The notes beneath the pieces were generated by a model that saw only the letters and a list, made by a program, of their open reading frames with translations, ran no database searches and was not told where the DNA came from. A DNA stretch of 40,209 bases, from contig JAJRUT010000052.1 of the NCBI GenBank assembly GCA_024277655.1, forward strand, positions 1 through 40,209, written 5' to 3'. The position numbers and the translations under genes are program-made. Shown piece by piece: positions 7,260 to 16,221 of this stretch. The DNA comes from Deltaproteobacteria bacterium (GTDB lineage: Bacteria; Desulfobacterota; Desulfobulbia; Desulfobulbales; SURF-16). Within the stretch, counting starts at the first letter, position 1, and every line of letters starts with the position of its first letter.

Positions 7260-8612
7260 TTAGGCAATGTCGGCCCTGTGAATAAGCTCGCAAAGATCAT
7301 CGGCCATTCCGTCAATCGTGTCAAGGTTCTTGCCTTCAAGCATGACCCGTACCACAGGCTCTGTGCCGGAGTGGCGGACGAGAATACGGCCATCGCTACC
7401 AAGTCTCTTCTCAAAGTCCTGCACGGTCTTGTTGAATTTGGGCACCAGATCAAGGTTCATCTTTTGGGCTGTCCGGACATTTTTTAGAACCTGGGGGAAT
7501 GACTCCATGATGGTGGTAAGCTCCGACAGGGGCTTGTTCTGTTTAATCATGGTGGCCAGAAGCTGTAATGCCGCCATGATTCCATCACCCGTGGTGTTGT
7601 GGTCGGTGAAGATGAGGTGGCCGGATTGTTCGCCACCGAAGTTGTATTGGTGTTTGCGCATGCACTCCACCACGTAGCGATCACCCACATCGGTGCGGAT
7701 GAGTTTGCCACCCATATTGGCCATGGCTGTCTCAAGTCCCATGTTAGACATGACGGTGGCAACTAGGGTATTTTGATTGAGTTTTCCCTGGTCGATAAGG
7801 AGGTTTGCACAAATGGCCATGGTGTGATCGCCGTCCACAATGGTGCCTTTTTCATCGCAGACAATAAGGCGGTCGCCATCGCCATCGAGGGCAATGCCGA
7901 TATCTGCGCCTAGTTCCTTTACCTTTTTAGCCATACGCTCCGGATGCAGGGCGCCACATTCTTTATTGATATTGGTGCCATCCGGGTTAACGCCAATGGT
8001 GGTTACAGTGGCTCCGAGCTCCTCAAAGACGTGGGGGGCCACCTTGTAGGTTGCTCCATGGGCGCAGTCAAGGACGATATGGAAATCATCCAGGGTGTAT
8101 TCCTTGGGGAAGGTGTGTTTAAGAAAGACAATATAGCGCCCACCCGAGTCATCAATCCGGAAAGCCTTGCCCACTTCCTCGGCTGTGGGGCGCAATGCTT
8201 CCATCTTTTGAGAAAAGATGAGTTCCTCCAGCTCCTGCTCCTGCTGGTCTGGTAGTTTGAAGCCGTTACGGGAAAATATTTTAATACCGTTATCCTGAAA
8301 AGGATTGTGGGATGCCGAGATAACTACCCCGGCATCGGCGCGCATGGAGGCGGTGATAAAGGCAATGGCAGGAGTGGGTAAAGGTCCAAGGAGCATCACA
8401 TCAACCCCCATGGAGCAGATGCCTGCGGCCAGAGCATTTTCCAGCATATAGCCGGATAGTCGCGTGTCCTTGCCGATCACAACCCGGTTGCGGTGTTGTT
8501 TTGATTTAACCTGAAAGGCGATACCCCGACCGATCTGCATGGCAATCTCAGTGGTCATGGGGTGGACGTTGGCAACGCCACGGATGCCGTCAGTGCCGAA
8601 TAGTGTACGCAT
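7260..8612 (-). CDS. glmM: Phosphoglucosamine mutase
   Basis: GlmM converts glucosamine-6-phosphate to glucosamine-1-phosphate on the way to UDP-GlcNAc for peptidoglycan and LPS. The 450 residues are full length: [12 protein letters not shown] at the start, the phosphoserine loop [18 protein letters not shown] with the catalytic serine at 101, the magnesium loop D-G-D-G-D-R, the sugar-binding G-G-E-Q-S-G-H, and the C-terminal phosphate loop R-H-S-G-T-E-P. It follows cdaR and precedes tlyA. In Firmicutes GlmM binds and inhibits CdaA, so the gene order suggests the same physical coupling here. Confidence 0.97.
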   Translation of the reverse strand: MRTLFGTDGIRGVANVHPMTTEIAMQIGRGIAFQVKSKQHRNRVVIGKDTRLSGYMLENALAAGICSMGVDVMLLGPLPTPAIAFITASMRADAGVVISASHNPFQDNGIKIFSRNGFKLPDQQEQELEELIFSQKMEALRPTAEEVGKAFRIDDSGGRYIVFLKHTFPKEYTLDDFHIVLDCAHGATYKVAPHVFEELGATVTTIGVNPDGTNINKECGALHPERMAKKVKELGADIGIALDGDGDRLIVCDEKGTIVDGDHTMAICANLLIDQGKLNQNTLVATVMSNMGLETAMANMGGKLIRTDVGDRYVVECMRKHQYNFGGEQSGHLIFTDHNTTGDGIMAALQLLATMIKQNKPLSELTTIMESFPQVLKNVRTAQKMNLDLVPKFNKTVQDFEKRLGSDGRILVRHSGTEPVVRVMLEGKNLDTIDGMADDLCELIHRADIA

Positions 8613-8684
8613 AGTATTCCTGTGTGTTTTTAAGGAGGCAGGGAGGTTATGTCTGGCTTTTTGCTGGCAAGGTAGATTCCCAAG

Positions 8685-9668
8685 TTATTTGGACTTGCTG
8701 GGTCTGGCCTTTGTTTCTGGAACCGTTACGGTAATAAACTCGGGTTGTATTTCAAGTAGTTTTATGCCCTTTTCAACTGCAACCTCAACTTTTAGTTTAT
8801 GGGTTCCGGGTTTTAAGTCCTTGGTGTTTACAGATGCCGTGAACAGGGATCTGAGCTGTTTGGTGGATTCTGCTACAGAGTAGGGGATAATAGTGTGAAC
8901 TTTTACCTCACTGCTTGACAGCTGTAAATTTGCTGGGCTTTCTTTCTTGGCAAAGGTAACGGGTATTTTATTGACTGCCTTGTGAAGCATCTTCTCCTCA
9001 ATAATGATGGAGGCGGTTACGGCTGGTGTGCCGATAATGTCGGCAATTTCCGGGGAGACATCCAGTTCGGTATGGGTCATGGTCGACTTGGTTAAACCAT
9101 TGATATTTATTGGTTTGGTGTGGAGGCCTTCAATGTTTTTCAAAATGGCTTCAGAGCCATTAATCATAATATGGGCCGGTTCGAGCATGACTGAGCTCAG
9201 GGTGTATCCCTTGGGGATTTGGCCCGTGGTGATGGCTTGAATAGGGAGTTTCTTGTTTACCAGTTTGTCAAGATTGAAGATCAGCTCGGCAGGCTTAATC
9301 CGTAGAACTCTCACCCCCCATGGCATGGGGATCGAGTCGATATTGTTCTCAACGACTACTGGCCCGGCAGTTGCTTTTGCAAGATCAATGGTGCGAATTA
9401 CATCACGGTTAAGGGTGCGAATAAGGGCCTGGGGCCCGGTAACGGTAACATCGAGATCTGTTCTGACCCAGTTGGCAACCTCCAGATCCTGGGGCAGATT
9501 AATGATTTCGACGGGGATTTGCACGGTCATGTCGACCTTCTCTTCACCTGCCACAAGAAACCATAGGGAGGTGGCCAGGATAAGACTCACCAGCTTGATG
9601 ACCCAGTTTTTGGGCCATTTCCACGAACCGAAAATACGGTTTATGCTCTGTTTAACCAGTTTTTCCAT
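8685..9668 (-). CDS. cdaR: CdaR, YbbR-domain regulator of diadenylate cyclase
   Basis: A 327-residue membrane-anchored protein. A basic amphipathic N-terminus is followed by one transmembrane segment (about 24-40, V-I-K-L-V-S-L-I-L-A-T-S-L-W-F-L-V-A) and then an extracytoplasmic region of successive YbbR repeats, recognisable from I-P-V-E-I-I-N-L-P, V-T-V-T-G-P and I-Q-A-I-T-T-G segments recurring about every 80 residues. CdaR modulates CdaA activity in other bacteria. The start overlaps the end of cdaA by 28 bp, indicating coupling. The identity rests on the YbbR pattern and the position between cdaA and glmM. Confidence 0.92.
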   Translation of the reverse strand: MEKLVKQSINRIFGSWKWPKNWVIKLVSLILATSLWFLVAGEEKVDMTVQIPVEIINLPQDLEVANWVRTDLDVTVTGPQALIRTLNRDVIRTIDLAKATAGPVVVENNIDSIPMPWGVRVLRIKPAELIFNLDKLVNKKLPIQAITTGQIPKGYTLSSVMLEPAHIMINGSEAILKNIEGLHTKPININGLTKSTMTHTELDVSPEIADIIGTPAVTASIIIEEKMLHKAVNKIPVTFAKKESPANLQLSSSEVKVHTIIPYSVAESTKQLRSLFTASVNTKDLKPGTHKLKVEVAVEKGIKLLEIQPEFITVTVPETKARPSKSK

Positions 9669-10450
9669 GTGTTCTTGTGAAATTCTGTGGGGGCAAAGAT
9701 GGCTTCAAGGCGGTTACGTAGTGAGTTGATATCCATATCACTGGTGATCCCACCGTGCATAACAAGGGATATGGCACCGGTCTCTTCCGAGACCACAATA
9801 ATAACCGCATCAGTCTCTTCGGAAAGTCCAATGGCGGCCCGGTGCCGAGTGCCAAGAGAACGGCTGATGTAAGGGTTCTTCGTTAGGGGCAGGACGGAGC
9901 AGGCTTTAAGTATTCTTCCTTTGTGGATGATGACTCCACCGTCGTGCAGGGGGGAAGAGGTATGAAACAGGGAGATCAGGAGTTCTTTACTTAGGGTGGC
10001 ATTAATGGAGTGAGCTGATTCCAGGTAGTCTTTGAGTCCGGTGTCCCGCTCCATGACGATGAGTCCGCCAATTCGTCGTTTGGCTAGGTATTCAACGGCA
10101 CCGACAATCTCGGTGATGGTCTTTGATCGATCCTCGTCGGTGTTTTTGGAAAATGGCGTCCGGCCAACCTGGGTTAAGGCGCGTCTGATATCCCGTTGGA
10201 AAATAATAATGATGATAATAAATATAGAGCTTAAAAAATGTCCTAGGAGCCAGTACAGGGTGAGAAGGCGAAGTTCCCTGGCAATAAAATAGACAGCAGT
10301 AAGGACAATAATCCCCGCCAGCATCTGTACTGCCCGTGTCCCACGAATAAGTAGGATGACACGATAGATGATGAAGGCCACGATAAAAATATCGAAGAGA
10401 TCAAAGAGCAGGCGGTTAACCTGAAAGAAATGGGTTAAGGCTTCTGGCAT
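9641..10450 (-). CDS. cdaA: Diadenylate cyclase CdaA (c-di-AMP synthase)
   Basis: CdaA makes c-di-AMP from two ATP. The 269 residues have three N-terminal transmembrane helices (about 17-36, 41-58, 65-84) followed by a DAC/DisA_N catalytic domain. The catalytic H-D-G-G at 169-172 (DGA-type motif) and G-T-R-H-R at 200-204 (RHR motif) are intact. The gene heads cdaA-cdaR-glmM-tlyA. c-di-AMP is best known from Gram-positives for potassium and osmotic control, but this cluster also occurs in delta-proteobacterial lineages. An intact enzyme here implies c-di-AMP signalling in this Gram-negative organism. Confidence 0.95.
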   Translation of the reverse strand: MPEALTHFFQVNRLLFDLFDIFIVAFIIYRVILLIRGTRAVQMLAGIIVLTAVYFIARELRLLTLYWLLGHFLSSIFIIIIIIFQRDIRRALTQVGRTPFSKNTDEDRSKTITEIVGAVEYLAKRRIGGLIVMERDTGLKDYLESAHSINATLSKELLISLFHTSSPLHDGGVIIHKGRILKACSVLPLTKNPYISRSLGTRHRAAIGLSEETDAVIIVVSEETGAISLVMHGGITSDMDINSLRNRLEAIFAPTEFHKNTWKNWLNRA

Positions 10451-10719
10451 GGCTTAGGGCTATGTCGTATTTAGGGTTTCAATGTAGAAATCAACTATAA
10501 ATTCAGAGCAAGGCAGGGTTGTGGGTTTCAGGTTAGGGGGTATGTCTGTATCCTTGGCTGAAATCTGTATGGAAAACAGTATATTAAATATTATGGAATT
10601 ATGCGAGGTTAAAGAGAGTGTGGCTGGAAAGAAAATGATGATTCTGTTTTGGCTTATGGTGTACTGGAGCAAAGTCTTATCTTACGAGTGAAAAAATAGG
10701 CAGAGAAGTGAACTGATCC
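10451..10719. other. Divergent intergenic region between cdaA and rpsT
   Basis: About 270 bp of AT-rich sequence before the rpsT promoter, within the 467-bp cdaA-rpsT gap. I see no credible gene; a 70-codon minus-strand frame lacks any protein-like character. The cdaA promoter should be here, but only a weak candidate (TTGATT with a poor -10, minus strand, about 10465-10493) is visible. Confidence 0.4.
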
Positions 10720-10748
10720 TTGACACTCCGCCTAAAACTCTTTATATA
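10720..10748 (+). promoter_or_regulatory. Strong sigma-70 promoter of rpsT
   Basis: A consensus TTGACA at 10720-10725, a 17-bp spacer and TATATA at 10743-10748 give one of the best promoters in the window. Transcription would begin near 10755, leaving a leader of about 160 nt before rpsT, as expected for a highly expressed ribosomal protein gene with leader control. Confidence 0.85.
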
Positions 10749-10754
10749 TTGCTG

Positions 10755-10917
10755 TTTCGTGCGTCCTTGCTGACGAATAGGTGTGTTTGGAATTGGCTGC
10801 AAAACACGCCACAACAGTCTGATCAGGCGTTTTGTGCTGGTTGGAAAATATACAATATTACTATGTTCCAGGGCTATCTCTGGAACTTTATAGTTTCTAC
10901 TAAACAGAGGAAGAATA
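10755..10917 (+). promoter_or_regulatory. Structured rpsT leader
   Basis: The predicted leader holds two hairpins. The first pairs GCAAAACACGCC (10799-10810) with GGCGTTTTGTGC (10826-10837). The second is a 7-bp GTTCCAG/CTGGAAC stem at 10865-10886, about 25 bases ahead of the ribosome site. Ribosomal protein S20 represses its own translation in E. coli, so an autoregulatory role is plausible but inferred. Confidence 0.45.
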
Positions 10918-11190
10918 GTGGCGAATCATAAGTCTGCGTTAAAAAGAAATCGGCAAAATGCTGTCCGTCGTGCCCGTAATCGTGCAAATCGTACCAAGAT
11001 GAGAAACTCCATTAAGGCGGTTGACGTGGCGATTGAAGAGAATTCCGTGGAGAATGCCCAGGTTGCACTTAAGGCAGCTATTCCCATGATTATGAAGGTT
11101 GCCTCCAAAGGCACCATTAAGAAAGAAACAGCATCCCGGAAAATCTCCAGATTGACAAAACGTGTAAATCGTTTTGTTGCAAGTGCCTAA
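10918..11190 (+). CDS. rpsT: 30S ribosomal protein S20
   Basis: S20 binds 16S rRNA early in 30S assembly. The 90 residues are typical: basic N-terminus A-N-H-K-S-A-L-K-R-N-R-Q, then R-R-A-R-N-R-A-N-R-T-K-M-R, and a lysine-rich second half (G-T-I-K-K-E-T-A-S-R-K-I-S-R-L). The start codon is GTG at 10918, preceded by GAGGAAG. A non-ATG start is common for S20 and contributes to its autoregulation in E. coli. The gene is monocistronic or reads on into trpE. Confidence 0.97.
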   Translation: MANHKSALKRNRQNAVRRARNRANRTKMRNSIKAVDVAIEENSVENAQVALKAAIPMIMKVASKGTIKKETASRKISRLTKRVNRFVASA

Positions 11191-11219
11191 TCTAAAATTC
11201 ACGGTGGGTGTTGTGAATC

Positions 11220-11349
11220 ATGACAGGCTACGTTCTAGTTCTGGGAGTGAAGTGCCAGGCCAGGGCAGAACAGGATGTCTTTTTTTGAGCTATGGAAAGC
11301 CATGGAACCGTATAATCGGCTCTGTGGCTTTTTTTTTGACGTTGAGTAG
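11220..11349 (+). promoter_or_regulatory. Possible trp leader with mutually exclusive hairpins
   Basis: Ahead of trpE, CTATGG (11290-11295) can pair with CCATGG (11300-11305). The same CCATGG overlaps the left arm of the terminator hairpin (AGCCA 11298-11302 with TGGCT 11325-11329), so the two folds exclude each other, as in attenuators. A small frame from ATG 11275 encodes MSFFELWKAMEPYNR and ends at TAG 11347-11349, 5 bp before trpE. It has only one Trp codon (11293-11295), lying inside the switching hairpin. Weak for classical Trp attenuation. Confidence 0.4.
11298..11337 (+). terminator. Intrinsic terminator between rpsT and trpE
   Basis: A 5-bp outer stem (AGCCA/TGGCT) with a weak inner CCG/CGG is followed by a run of nine T (11329-11337). 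It either ends rpsT or acts as an attenuator in front of trpE. Confidence 0.6.
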
Positions 11350-11354
11350 GGACT

Positions 11355-12836
11355 ATGTATAAACCTGATGTAAGAGATTTTAAAAAACTGGCAGAGAGTG
11401 CTGGTCTCATCCCGGTCTGCCGTGAGATTATTGCCGACCTTGAGACGCCTCTTACGGTATTTGCCAAACTTGCAGGGGATGAGTCCCATGCCTTTTTGCT
11501 GGAGAGCCTGCAAGGTGGTGAGAAATGGGGCCGTTACTCCTTTGTCGGTTATGATCCTCTGCTCACCTTCGAGAGTCGGGGTGAAGATATTATTGTCCGT
11601 GAGGGTGACGTTGTGCGTAAATGTGCAACGGATCCCCTGGAGGAGTTGCAACGAATTGTTGAGGGGTTTAATGCCTGCACCGATAGTGAATTTCTGCCCC
11701 GGTTTTTTGGTGGAGCGGTAGGTTTTCTGGGTTACGATATGGTCCGCTTTATGGAGCGACTACCCGCGAAGAATCCGCCCCTTGAATCTTCCCCCGATTC
11801 GTCTTTTATGGTTCCACGTTTTATCCTTATCTTTGATAACTTCAAACAGGTCGTAACGGTTGTCAACTGTGTTCCTGTGGGTGAAAATGATGTTTTGGAT
11901 GAGGTGTACGCTGCGGCCCTTCGGCAAATTGAAGAGGTGATTGCGAGTCTTAAAAGCAGACCAGTTCCCGCAGGTATGGTTGAGGGAACTGGTTTTGAGC
12001 CCCATGAATTTACCGCCAATATGGCGCCTGCCGCCTTTCGGGCCATGGTGAAGAAGGCCCAGGAATATATCATGGCCGGTGATGTTATCCAGGTGGTTTT
12101 ATCCCAGCGCTTCCACACCAAAACGACAATTCCGCCGTTTCTGCTGTATCGGGCATTGCGCCATATTAACCCCAGTCCCTATCTTTTCTTTGTCAAGCTG
12201 GGCGATGTGATTCAGATTGGCTCATCCCCTGAGATCCTCGTCCGTCTTGAGGGTGAGCAGGTTGAGGTTAGGCCCATCGCTGGCACCAGACCACGGGGCA
12301 AGACTGAGGCTGAAGACAAGGCCCTGGAAAAGGAGCTTCTTGCCGACCCGAAGGAGTGTGCCGAGCATCTTATGCTGGTTGACCTTGGTCGCAATGATCT
12401 TGGCCGGGTGTCGAAATACGGGACGGTGGAGACCTATAATCTTATGGTCATTGAACGGTACAGCCATGTTATGCATATCGTCTCTTCGGTTCGGGGGGAG
12501 CTTGCTGACGGTTGTGATCAGTTTGACGTGGTAAAGGCCTGTTTTCCTGCCGGAACGGTGAGTGGTGCGCCGAAGGTTCGAGCCATGGAAATTATTGAGG
12601 AACTTGAACCGGAACGTCGGGGGCCTTACGCCGGGGCAGTGGGTTATTTTGGTTTCTCCGGTAATATGGATTTTAGCATCACCATTCGCACCTTTATTAT
12701 GGTGGGTGATGATCTTTGGGTCCAGGCCGGGGCCGGGATTGTTGCTGATTCTGATCCGGAGATGGAGTATCAGGAAACATTGAATAAATCTCGTGGGTTA
12801 CGCCGTGCTGTAACCCTTGCCGAGAAGGGGTTGTAA
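11355..12836 (+). CDS. trpE: Anthranilate synthase component I
   Basis: TrpE makes anthranilate from chorismate with ammonia supplied by TrpG. The 493 residues contain an N-terminal region with the L-L-E-S motif ([10 protein letters not shown]) used for Trp feedback binding. The chorismate-binding half includes [39 protein letters not shown] and [20 protein letters not shown] sits before the ATG. trpG follows after 2 bp. This is the first gene of the trpEGDCF run. Confidence 0.96.
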   Translation: MYKPDVRDFKKLAESAGLIPVCREIIADLETPLTVFAKLAGDESHAFLLESLQGGEKWGRYSFVGYDPLLTFESRGEDIIVREGDVVRKCATDPLEELQRIVEGFNACTDSEFLPRFFGGAVGFLGYDMVRFMERLPAKNPPLESSPDSSFMVPRFILIFDNFKQVVTVVNCVPVGENDVLDEVYAAALRQIEEVIASLKSRPVPAGMVEGTGFEPHEFTANMAPAAFRAMVKKAQEYIMAGDVIQVVLSQRFHTKTTIPPFLLYRALRHINPSPYLFFVKLGDVIQIGSSPEILVRLEGEQVEVRPIAGTRPRGKTEAEDKALEKELLADPKECAEHLMLVDLGRNDLGRVSKYGTVETYNLMVIERYSHVMHIVSSVRGELADGCDQFDVVKACFPAGTVSGAPKVRAMEIIEELEPERRGPYAGAVGYFGFSGNMDFSITIRTFIMVGDDLWVQAGAGIVADSDPEMEYQETLNKSRGLRRAVTLAEKGL

Positions 12837-12838
12837 CC

Positions 12839-13420
12839 ATGATCGTCATTATCGATAATTATGATTCGTTTACCTATAACATCGTCCAGACCATTGGTGG
12901 TTTTGGCGAAGAGGTCAAGGTGTTTAGGAACGATGAGGTGGATATTGATTTTATTCGCGGCTTGAAACCAGATCGTTTGTTGATCTCTCCTGGCCCCTGT
13001 ACGCCGAGTAGGGCGGGGATCTCCATTGAGGTTATAAGGGCCTTTGCTGGGGTTATTCCGATTCTCGGCGTCTGTCTCGGGCATCAAGCCATCGGCGAGG
13101 CCTTTGGCGGCGAGGTGGTGCGGGCAGGCCGGGTGATGCACGGCAAGACAAGCCCTGTGACCCACGATAATAAAGGGGTCTTTCACTCTCTGCCATCACC
13201 ATTTGCGGCCATGCGTTACCATTCTTTGGTTGTGGCTGGGGATTTACCCGATTGTCTTGAGGTTACGGCGCAAACCGATCAGGGGGAGCTTATGGGGCTA
13301 CGGCATAAAGAGTTGCTGGTGGAGGGGGTGCAGTTTCATCCCGAATCCATTATGACCCCGGATGGGGTACAACTCCTGAAGAATTTTATTAGTCCAGAGT
13401 ACCCGCAGCTGGTTCGCTGA
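12839..13420 (+). CDS. trpG: Anthranilate synthase component II (glutamine amidotransferase)
   Basis: A class I glutamine amidotransferase of 193 residues that feeds ammonia to TrpE. I see [10 protein letters not shown] at the N-terminus, L-I-S-P-G-P-C near 50, the nucleophile Cys79 in L-G-V-C-L-G-H-Q, and the C-terminal V-Q-F-H-P-E-S with the catalytic His and Glu. It is 2 bp from trpE, so translation is coupled. It may also serve para-aminobenzoate synthase as PabA, as in organisms with one shared subunit; none of the pab genes is nearby. Confidence 0.95.
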   Translation: MIVIIDNYDSFTYNIVQTIGGFGEEVKVFRNDEVDIDFIRGLKPDRLLISPGPCTPSRAGISIEVIRAFAGVIPILGVCLGHQAIGEAFGGEVVRAGRVMHGKTSPVTHDNKGVFHSLPSPFAAMRYHSLVVAGDLPDCLEVTAQTDQGELMGLRHKELLVEGVQFHPESIMTPDGVQLLKNFISPEYPQLVR

Positions 13421-13511
13421 TTAAGTAAGGACTCCAGATAAATACGAAGAAAAGTTAATGCTTGTTTATGCCCCTTAAGCTTTTTTACTTCCTAAAAATA
13501 AAGAGAAACAG

Positions 13512-14531
13512 ATGATTAAAGATGCCATTGCTAAAATAATCGTTGGGATCGACCTGACTGAAGATGAGATGGTTGCCAGCATGGGCCAGATTATGTCTGG
13601 TGAGGCCACAGATGCCCAGATCGGTGCGTTTATTACGGCCCTGCGTTTAAAGGGTGAAACTGTTGATGAAATCGCCGGTGCTGCCCGGGTAATGCGCGAA
13701 AAGGCTGCTGTAGTTGATGCCGCCGATCCGGGTGGAGTGCTGGTTGATATTGTTGGTACAGGGGGGGATTCTGCTGGAACCTTTAATGTCTCGACCACCA
13801 CCGCCTTTGTGGTGGCTGGGGCCGGTGTTCCGGTTGCCAAACATGGCAATCGCTCGGTGTCGAGTCATTGTGGTAGTGCCGATGTGCTTGAGGCGCTTGG
13901 TGTTGATCTGGCGCTATCACCAGAGGATATTGGTCGCGCGGTGCGTGAGGTGGGAATTGGTTTTATGTTTGCCCCCATGATGCATGGGGCCATGAAATAT
14001 GCCATTGGCCCCCGCAAGGAAATAGGCATTCGGACTATTTTTAATATACTTGGTCCTTTGACCAACCCTGCCGGAGCCAATGTCTACGTTCTTGGTGTAT
14101 TTACACCTGATCTTCTCGAAACACTGGCCCATGTCTTAAGTAAATTCGGGGTGAAACGGGCGCTTGTTGTCTGTGGTGAGGGTAATATTGATGAAATAAC
14201 CATCACCGGTGAAACAAAGGTTGCTGACCTGAATAATGGCACGGTTAGTACCTACACGGTTACCCCTGAAGATTTTGGCTTGTCCAGGGCGACTCTAGAT
14301 GATATCCAGGGGGCCGAAACTGCAGCCCTTTCTGCCGTGCAGCTCCGTGAGGTTCTGGAAGGTAAGCTCGGGCCAAAGCTTGATATTGTCCTGATGAATG
14401 CGGCGGCAGGGCTTGTTGCTGCCGGCTGCACCGATAATTTAAAGGCCGGTGTTGAACTTGCCCGTGAAATCATCAACTCTGGTGCGGCACTTGCCAAGCT
14501 GGAGGCTCTGGTTGAGTTTTGTAAGCGCTAG
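13512..14531 (+). CDS. trpD: Anthranilate phosphoribosyltransferase
   Basis: TrpD transfers phosphoribose from PRPP to anthranilate. The 339 residues include the PRPP site [18 protein letters not shown] near 76-93, K-H-G-N-R-S-V-S-S, the anthranilate-binding [11 protein letters not shown] and [19 protein letters not shown]. It is preceded by AAGAGAAACAG and separated from trpG by 91 bp, a longer gap than between trpE and trpG. It is not fused to trpG, unlike in enterobacteria. Confidence 0.96.
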   Translation: MIKDAIAKIIVGIDLTEDEMVASMGQIMSGEATDAQIGAFITALRLKGETVDEIAGAARVMREKAAVVDAADPGGVLVDIVGTGGDSAGTFNVSTTTAFVVAGAGVPVAKHGNRSVSSHCGSADVLEALGVDLALSPEDIGRAVREVGIGFMFAPMMHGAMKYAIGPRKEIGIRTIFNILGPLTNPAGANVYVLGVFTPDLLETLAHVLSKFGVKRALVVCGEGNIDEITITGETKVADLNNGTVSTYTVTPEDFGLSRATLDDIQGAETAALSAVQLREVLEGKLGPKLDIVLMNAAAGLVAAGCTDNLKAGVELAREIINSGAALAKLEALVEFCKR

Positions 14532-14653
14532 GGTTTTCTCGGATTATGTTAACCACGAAACTACGAAGAACAGCAGTAAAACGACGATATGAAAGTAGAA
14601 ATTTCCTTGGTGCCATCTTTTGCCTTTAAATTTGCCTCTTTAAGTTTAATAAA

Positions 14654-15415
14654 ATGATTTTAGACACGATAGTAGAACAGAAGAAACTCGAAATAGCCCT
14701 GCTGAGAAAGAATGGCATTCATGCCCCGGCTGAAGTAGATCCTCCCCGTGGTTTTATTAAGGCCCTGACCTCCTTTGACGGTCTTGCCCTGATTGCCGAG
14801 GCGAAAAAAGCATCCCCCTCAAAAGGGGTGATCTGTGAAGATTTTCGTCCGGCCGAGATTGCCAAGAGGTATGAGGCGGGCGGGGCGCAATGTATGTCGG
14901 TTCTAACTGACGAGAAATTTTTCCAGGGCAGTCTGGCCTATCTCTCACTGGTTCGGTCAACGGTACAACTGCCGGTGCTTCGTAAAGACTTTATGATTGA
15001 CACCCTGCAGATTGAAGAGGCCCATGCCCACGGCGCGGATGCGATTCTTCTTATCGCAGCTATTCTTAGTAAGGCCCAGATGGCTGAGTTCCTGGCTTGT
15101 GCCGGGGAGCTTGGCATGGACGTACTGGTCGAGGTGCATAATGAGGCGGAGCTTGAGGTCGCCCTTGCGGTGGAGAGTCCTCTGCTTGGGGTTAATAACC
15201 GGAATCTGAAAACGTTTGAGGTGGATTTAAGCACCACCTTTCGGCTTCAAAAAATGCTGCCAGAGGGGTTACCCCTGGTCAGCGAGTCTGGGATTCGTGA
15301 TGTTAATGATATTAAGGCCTGTATTGAGCGGGAGATAGCAGCGGTTCTTGTGGGTGAAACCCTTATGCGAGCCGGTGAAGAGGATGGTGCTCTGGCAACA
15401 CTCATGGGGCGCTAG
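14654..15415 (+). CDS. trpC: Indole-3-glycerol phosphate synthase
   Basis: This TIM-barrel enzyme closes the ring to indole-3-glycerol phosphate. The 253 residues show L-I-A-E-A-K-K-A-S-P-S-K-G near 48 (catalytic lysine), S-V-L-T-D-E-K-F-F-Q-G, L-R-K-D-F-M-I-D (second catalytic lysine), D-A-I-L-L-I-A-A, V-E-V-H-N-E-A-E-L and G-V-N-N-R-N-L-K-T-F. It is monofunctional; the isomerase trpF is a separate downstream gene. A 122-bp non-coding gap separates it from trpD, and no strong Shine-Dalgarno sequence is seen. Confidence 0.96.
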   Translation: MILDTIVEQKKLEIALLRKNGIHAPAEVDPPRGFIKALTSFDGLALIAEAKKASPSKGVICEDFRPAEIAKRYEAGGAQCMSVLTDEKFFQGSLAYLSLVRSTVQLPVLRKDFMIDTLQIEEAHAHGADAILLIAAILSKAQMAEFLACAGELGMDVLVEVHNEAELEVALAVESPLLGVNNRNLKTFEVDLSTTFRLQKMLPEGLPLVSESGIRDVNDIKACIEREIAAVLVGETLMRAGEEDGALATLMGR

Positions 15416-15416
15416 A

Positions 15417-15494
15417 TTGTCCGAGAATATAAGGTGAAGCGAAAAGGTGGGCCAATTTCTTCGGCTTTGTAGCCGGCTTCCTATTCTCGGACAA
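15417..15494. repeat. 78-bp palindromic element between trpC and trpF
   Basis: Perfect 13-base arms (15417-15429 and 15482-15494) enclose 52 bases with an inner GAAGC/GCTTC pair and a GGCT/AGCC hairpin. The element starts 2 bp after the trpC stop. There is no T-run, so a simple terminator is unlikely. It may be a repeated extragenic palindrome or an mRNA-processing hairpin. Confidence 0.6.
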
Positions 15495-15588
15495 GATCCT
15501 AGAGCCGTGCATGGCAAGAATTACACAGAAGTCTCTGGTCGGGTCTAAATATTGGAGTGCATTCATAACGTATAAGGAGAGGTTACTC

Positions 15589-16221
15589 ATGGCTGGTCGA
15601 ACGCGGATTAAGATCTGTGGTATGACGGAGATGTATGAAGTTGAAAAGGCGGTGGCGGCAGGCGTTGATGCCATTGGCTTTATTTTTGTCAAAGAGAGTC
15701 CCCGTTATATCCGGCCGGAACAGGCCCGTGAAATTATCCGTGAACTGCCTCCCTTTGTGGATGCCGTTGGTGTTTTTGTCAATGAAGAACCGGGTGTTGT
15801 TGGTGAGATCACCAGGTATTGTGGTTTAACGGTTCTGCAACTTCATGGTCAGGAGCCGCCTGAATATTGTGCCATGATGGCGCGCCGGGTGGTGAAGGCC
15901 TTTCAGGTGAACGACCGGCTTAACTCTAATCTTCTGGCAAGCTATAAGGATGTGGTGTGGGGCTACCTGCTTGACACCTATCGCAAAGATGTGGCCGGTG
16001 GCACCGGTGAAACCTTTGATTGGGCCGTGGTCGAAACGCTGAAGCTTGAGCGCCCGCTCATCCTTGCAGGTGGTCTTGATGAAAAAAATGTTGCAGCGGC
16101 AATCAACCTTGTCCATCCCTTCTGTGTTGACGTTAATTCAGGTATCGAAATAGCGCCGGGTAAAAAAAATGTTCAGAAGATTGAGCAATTGGTTCATGAA
16201 GTTGCAAAGCTTGCCCTTTAG
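15589..16221 (+). CDS. trpF: Phosphoribosylanthranilate isomerase
   Basis: TrpF performs the Amadori rearrangement of phosphoribosylanthranilate. From the ATG at 15589 the protein has 210 residues: R-I-K-I-C-G-M-T near the start (catalytic cysteine), A-I-G-F-I-F-V-K-E-S-P-R-Y-I, V-G-V-F-V-N, L-Q-L-H-G-Q-E, an L-L-D-T-Y segment with the catalytic Asp, and a C-terminal V-D-V-N-S-G-I-E phosphate site. I prefer this start over an upstream in-frame ATG at 15511 because AAGGAGAGG lies just before it and homology begins here. trpB and trpA, which usually follow, are missing; a palindrome and an oppositely oriented degP come next. Confidence 0.95.
   Translation: MAGRTRIKICGMTEMYEVEKAVAAGVDAIGFIFVKESPRYIRPEQAREIIRELPPFVDAVGVFVNEEPGVVGEITRYCGLTVLQLHGQEPPEYCAMMARRVVKAFQVNDRLNSNLLASYKDVVWGYLLDTYRKDVAGGTGETFDWAVVETLKLERPLILAGGLDEKNVAAAINLVHPFCVDVNSGIEIAPGKKNVQKIEQLVHEVAKLAL

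Noticed and set aside
10460..10672. 70-codon minus-strand frame upstream of cdaA
   Set aside because: No ribosome site and no protein-like pattern. It lies in the divergent promoter region of cdaA and rpsT.
11220..11288. 23-codon frame (MTGYVLVLG...) as a trp leader peptide
   Set aside because: It contains no Trp codon and has no clear ribosome site, so it cannot act as a classical Trp attenuator peptide.
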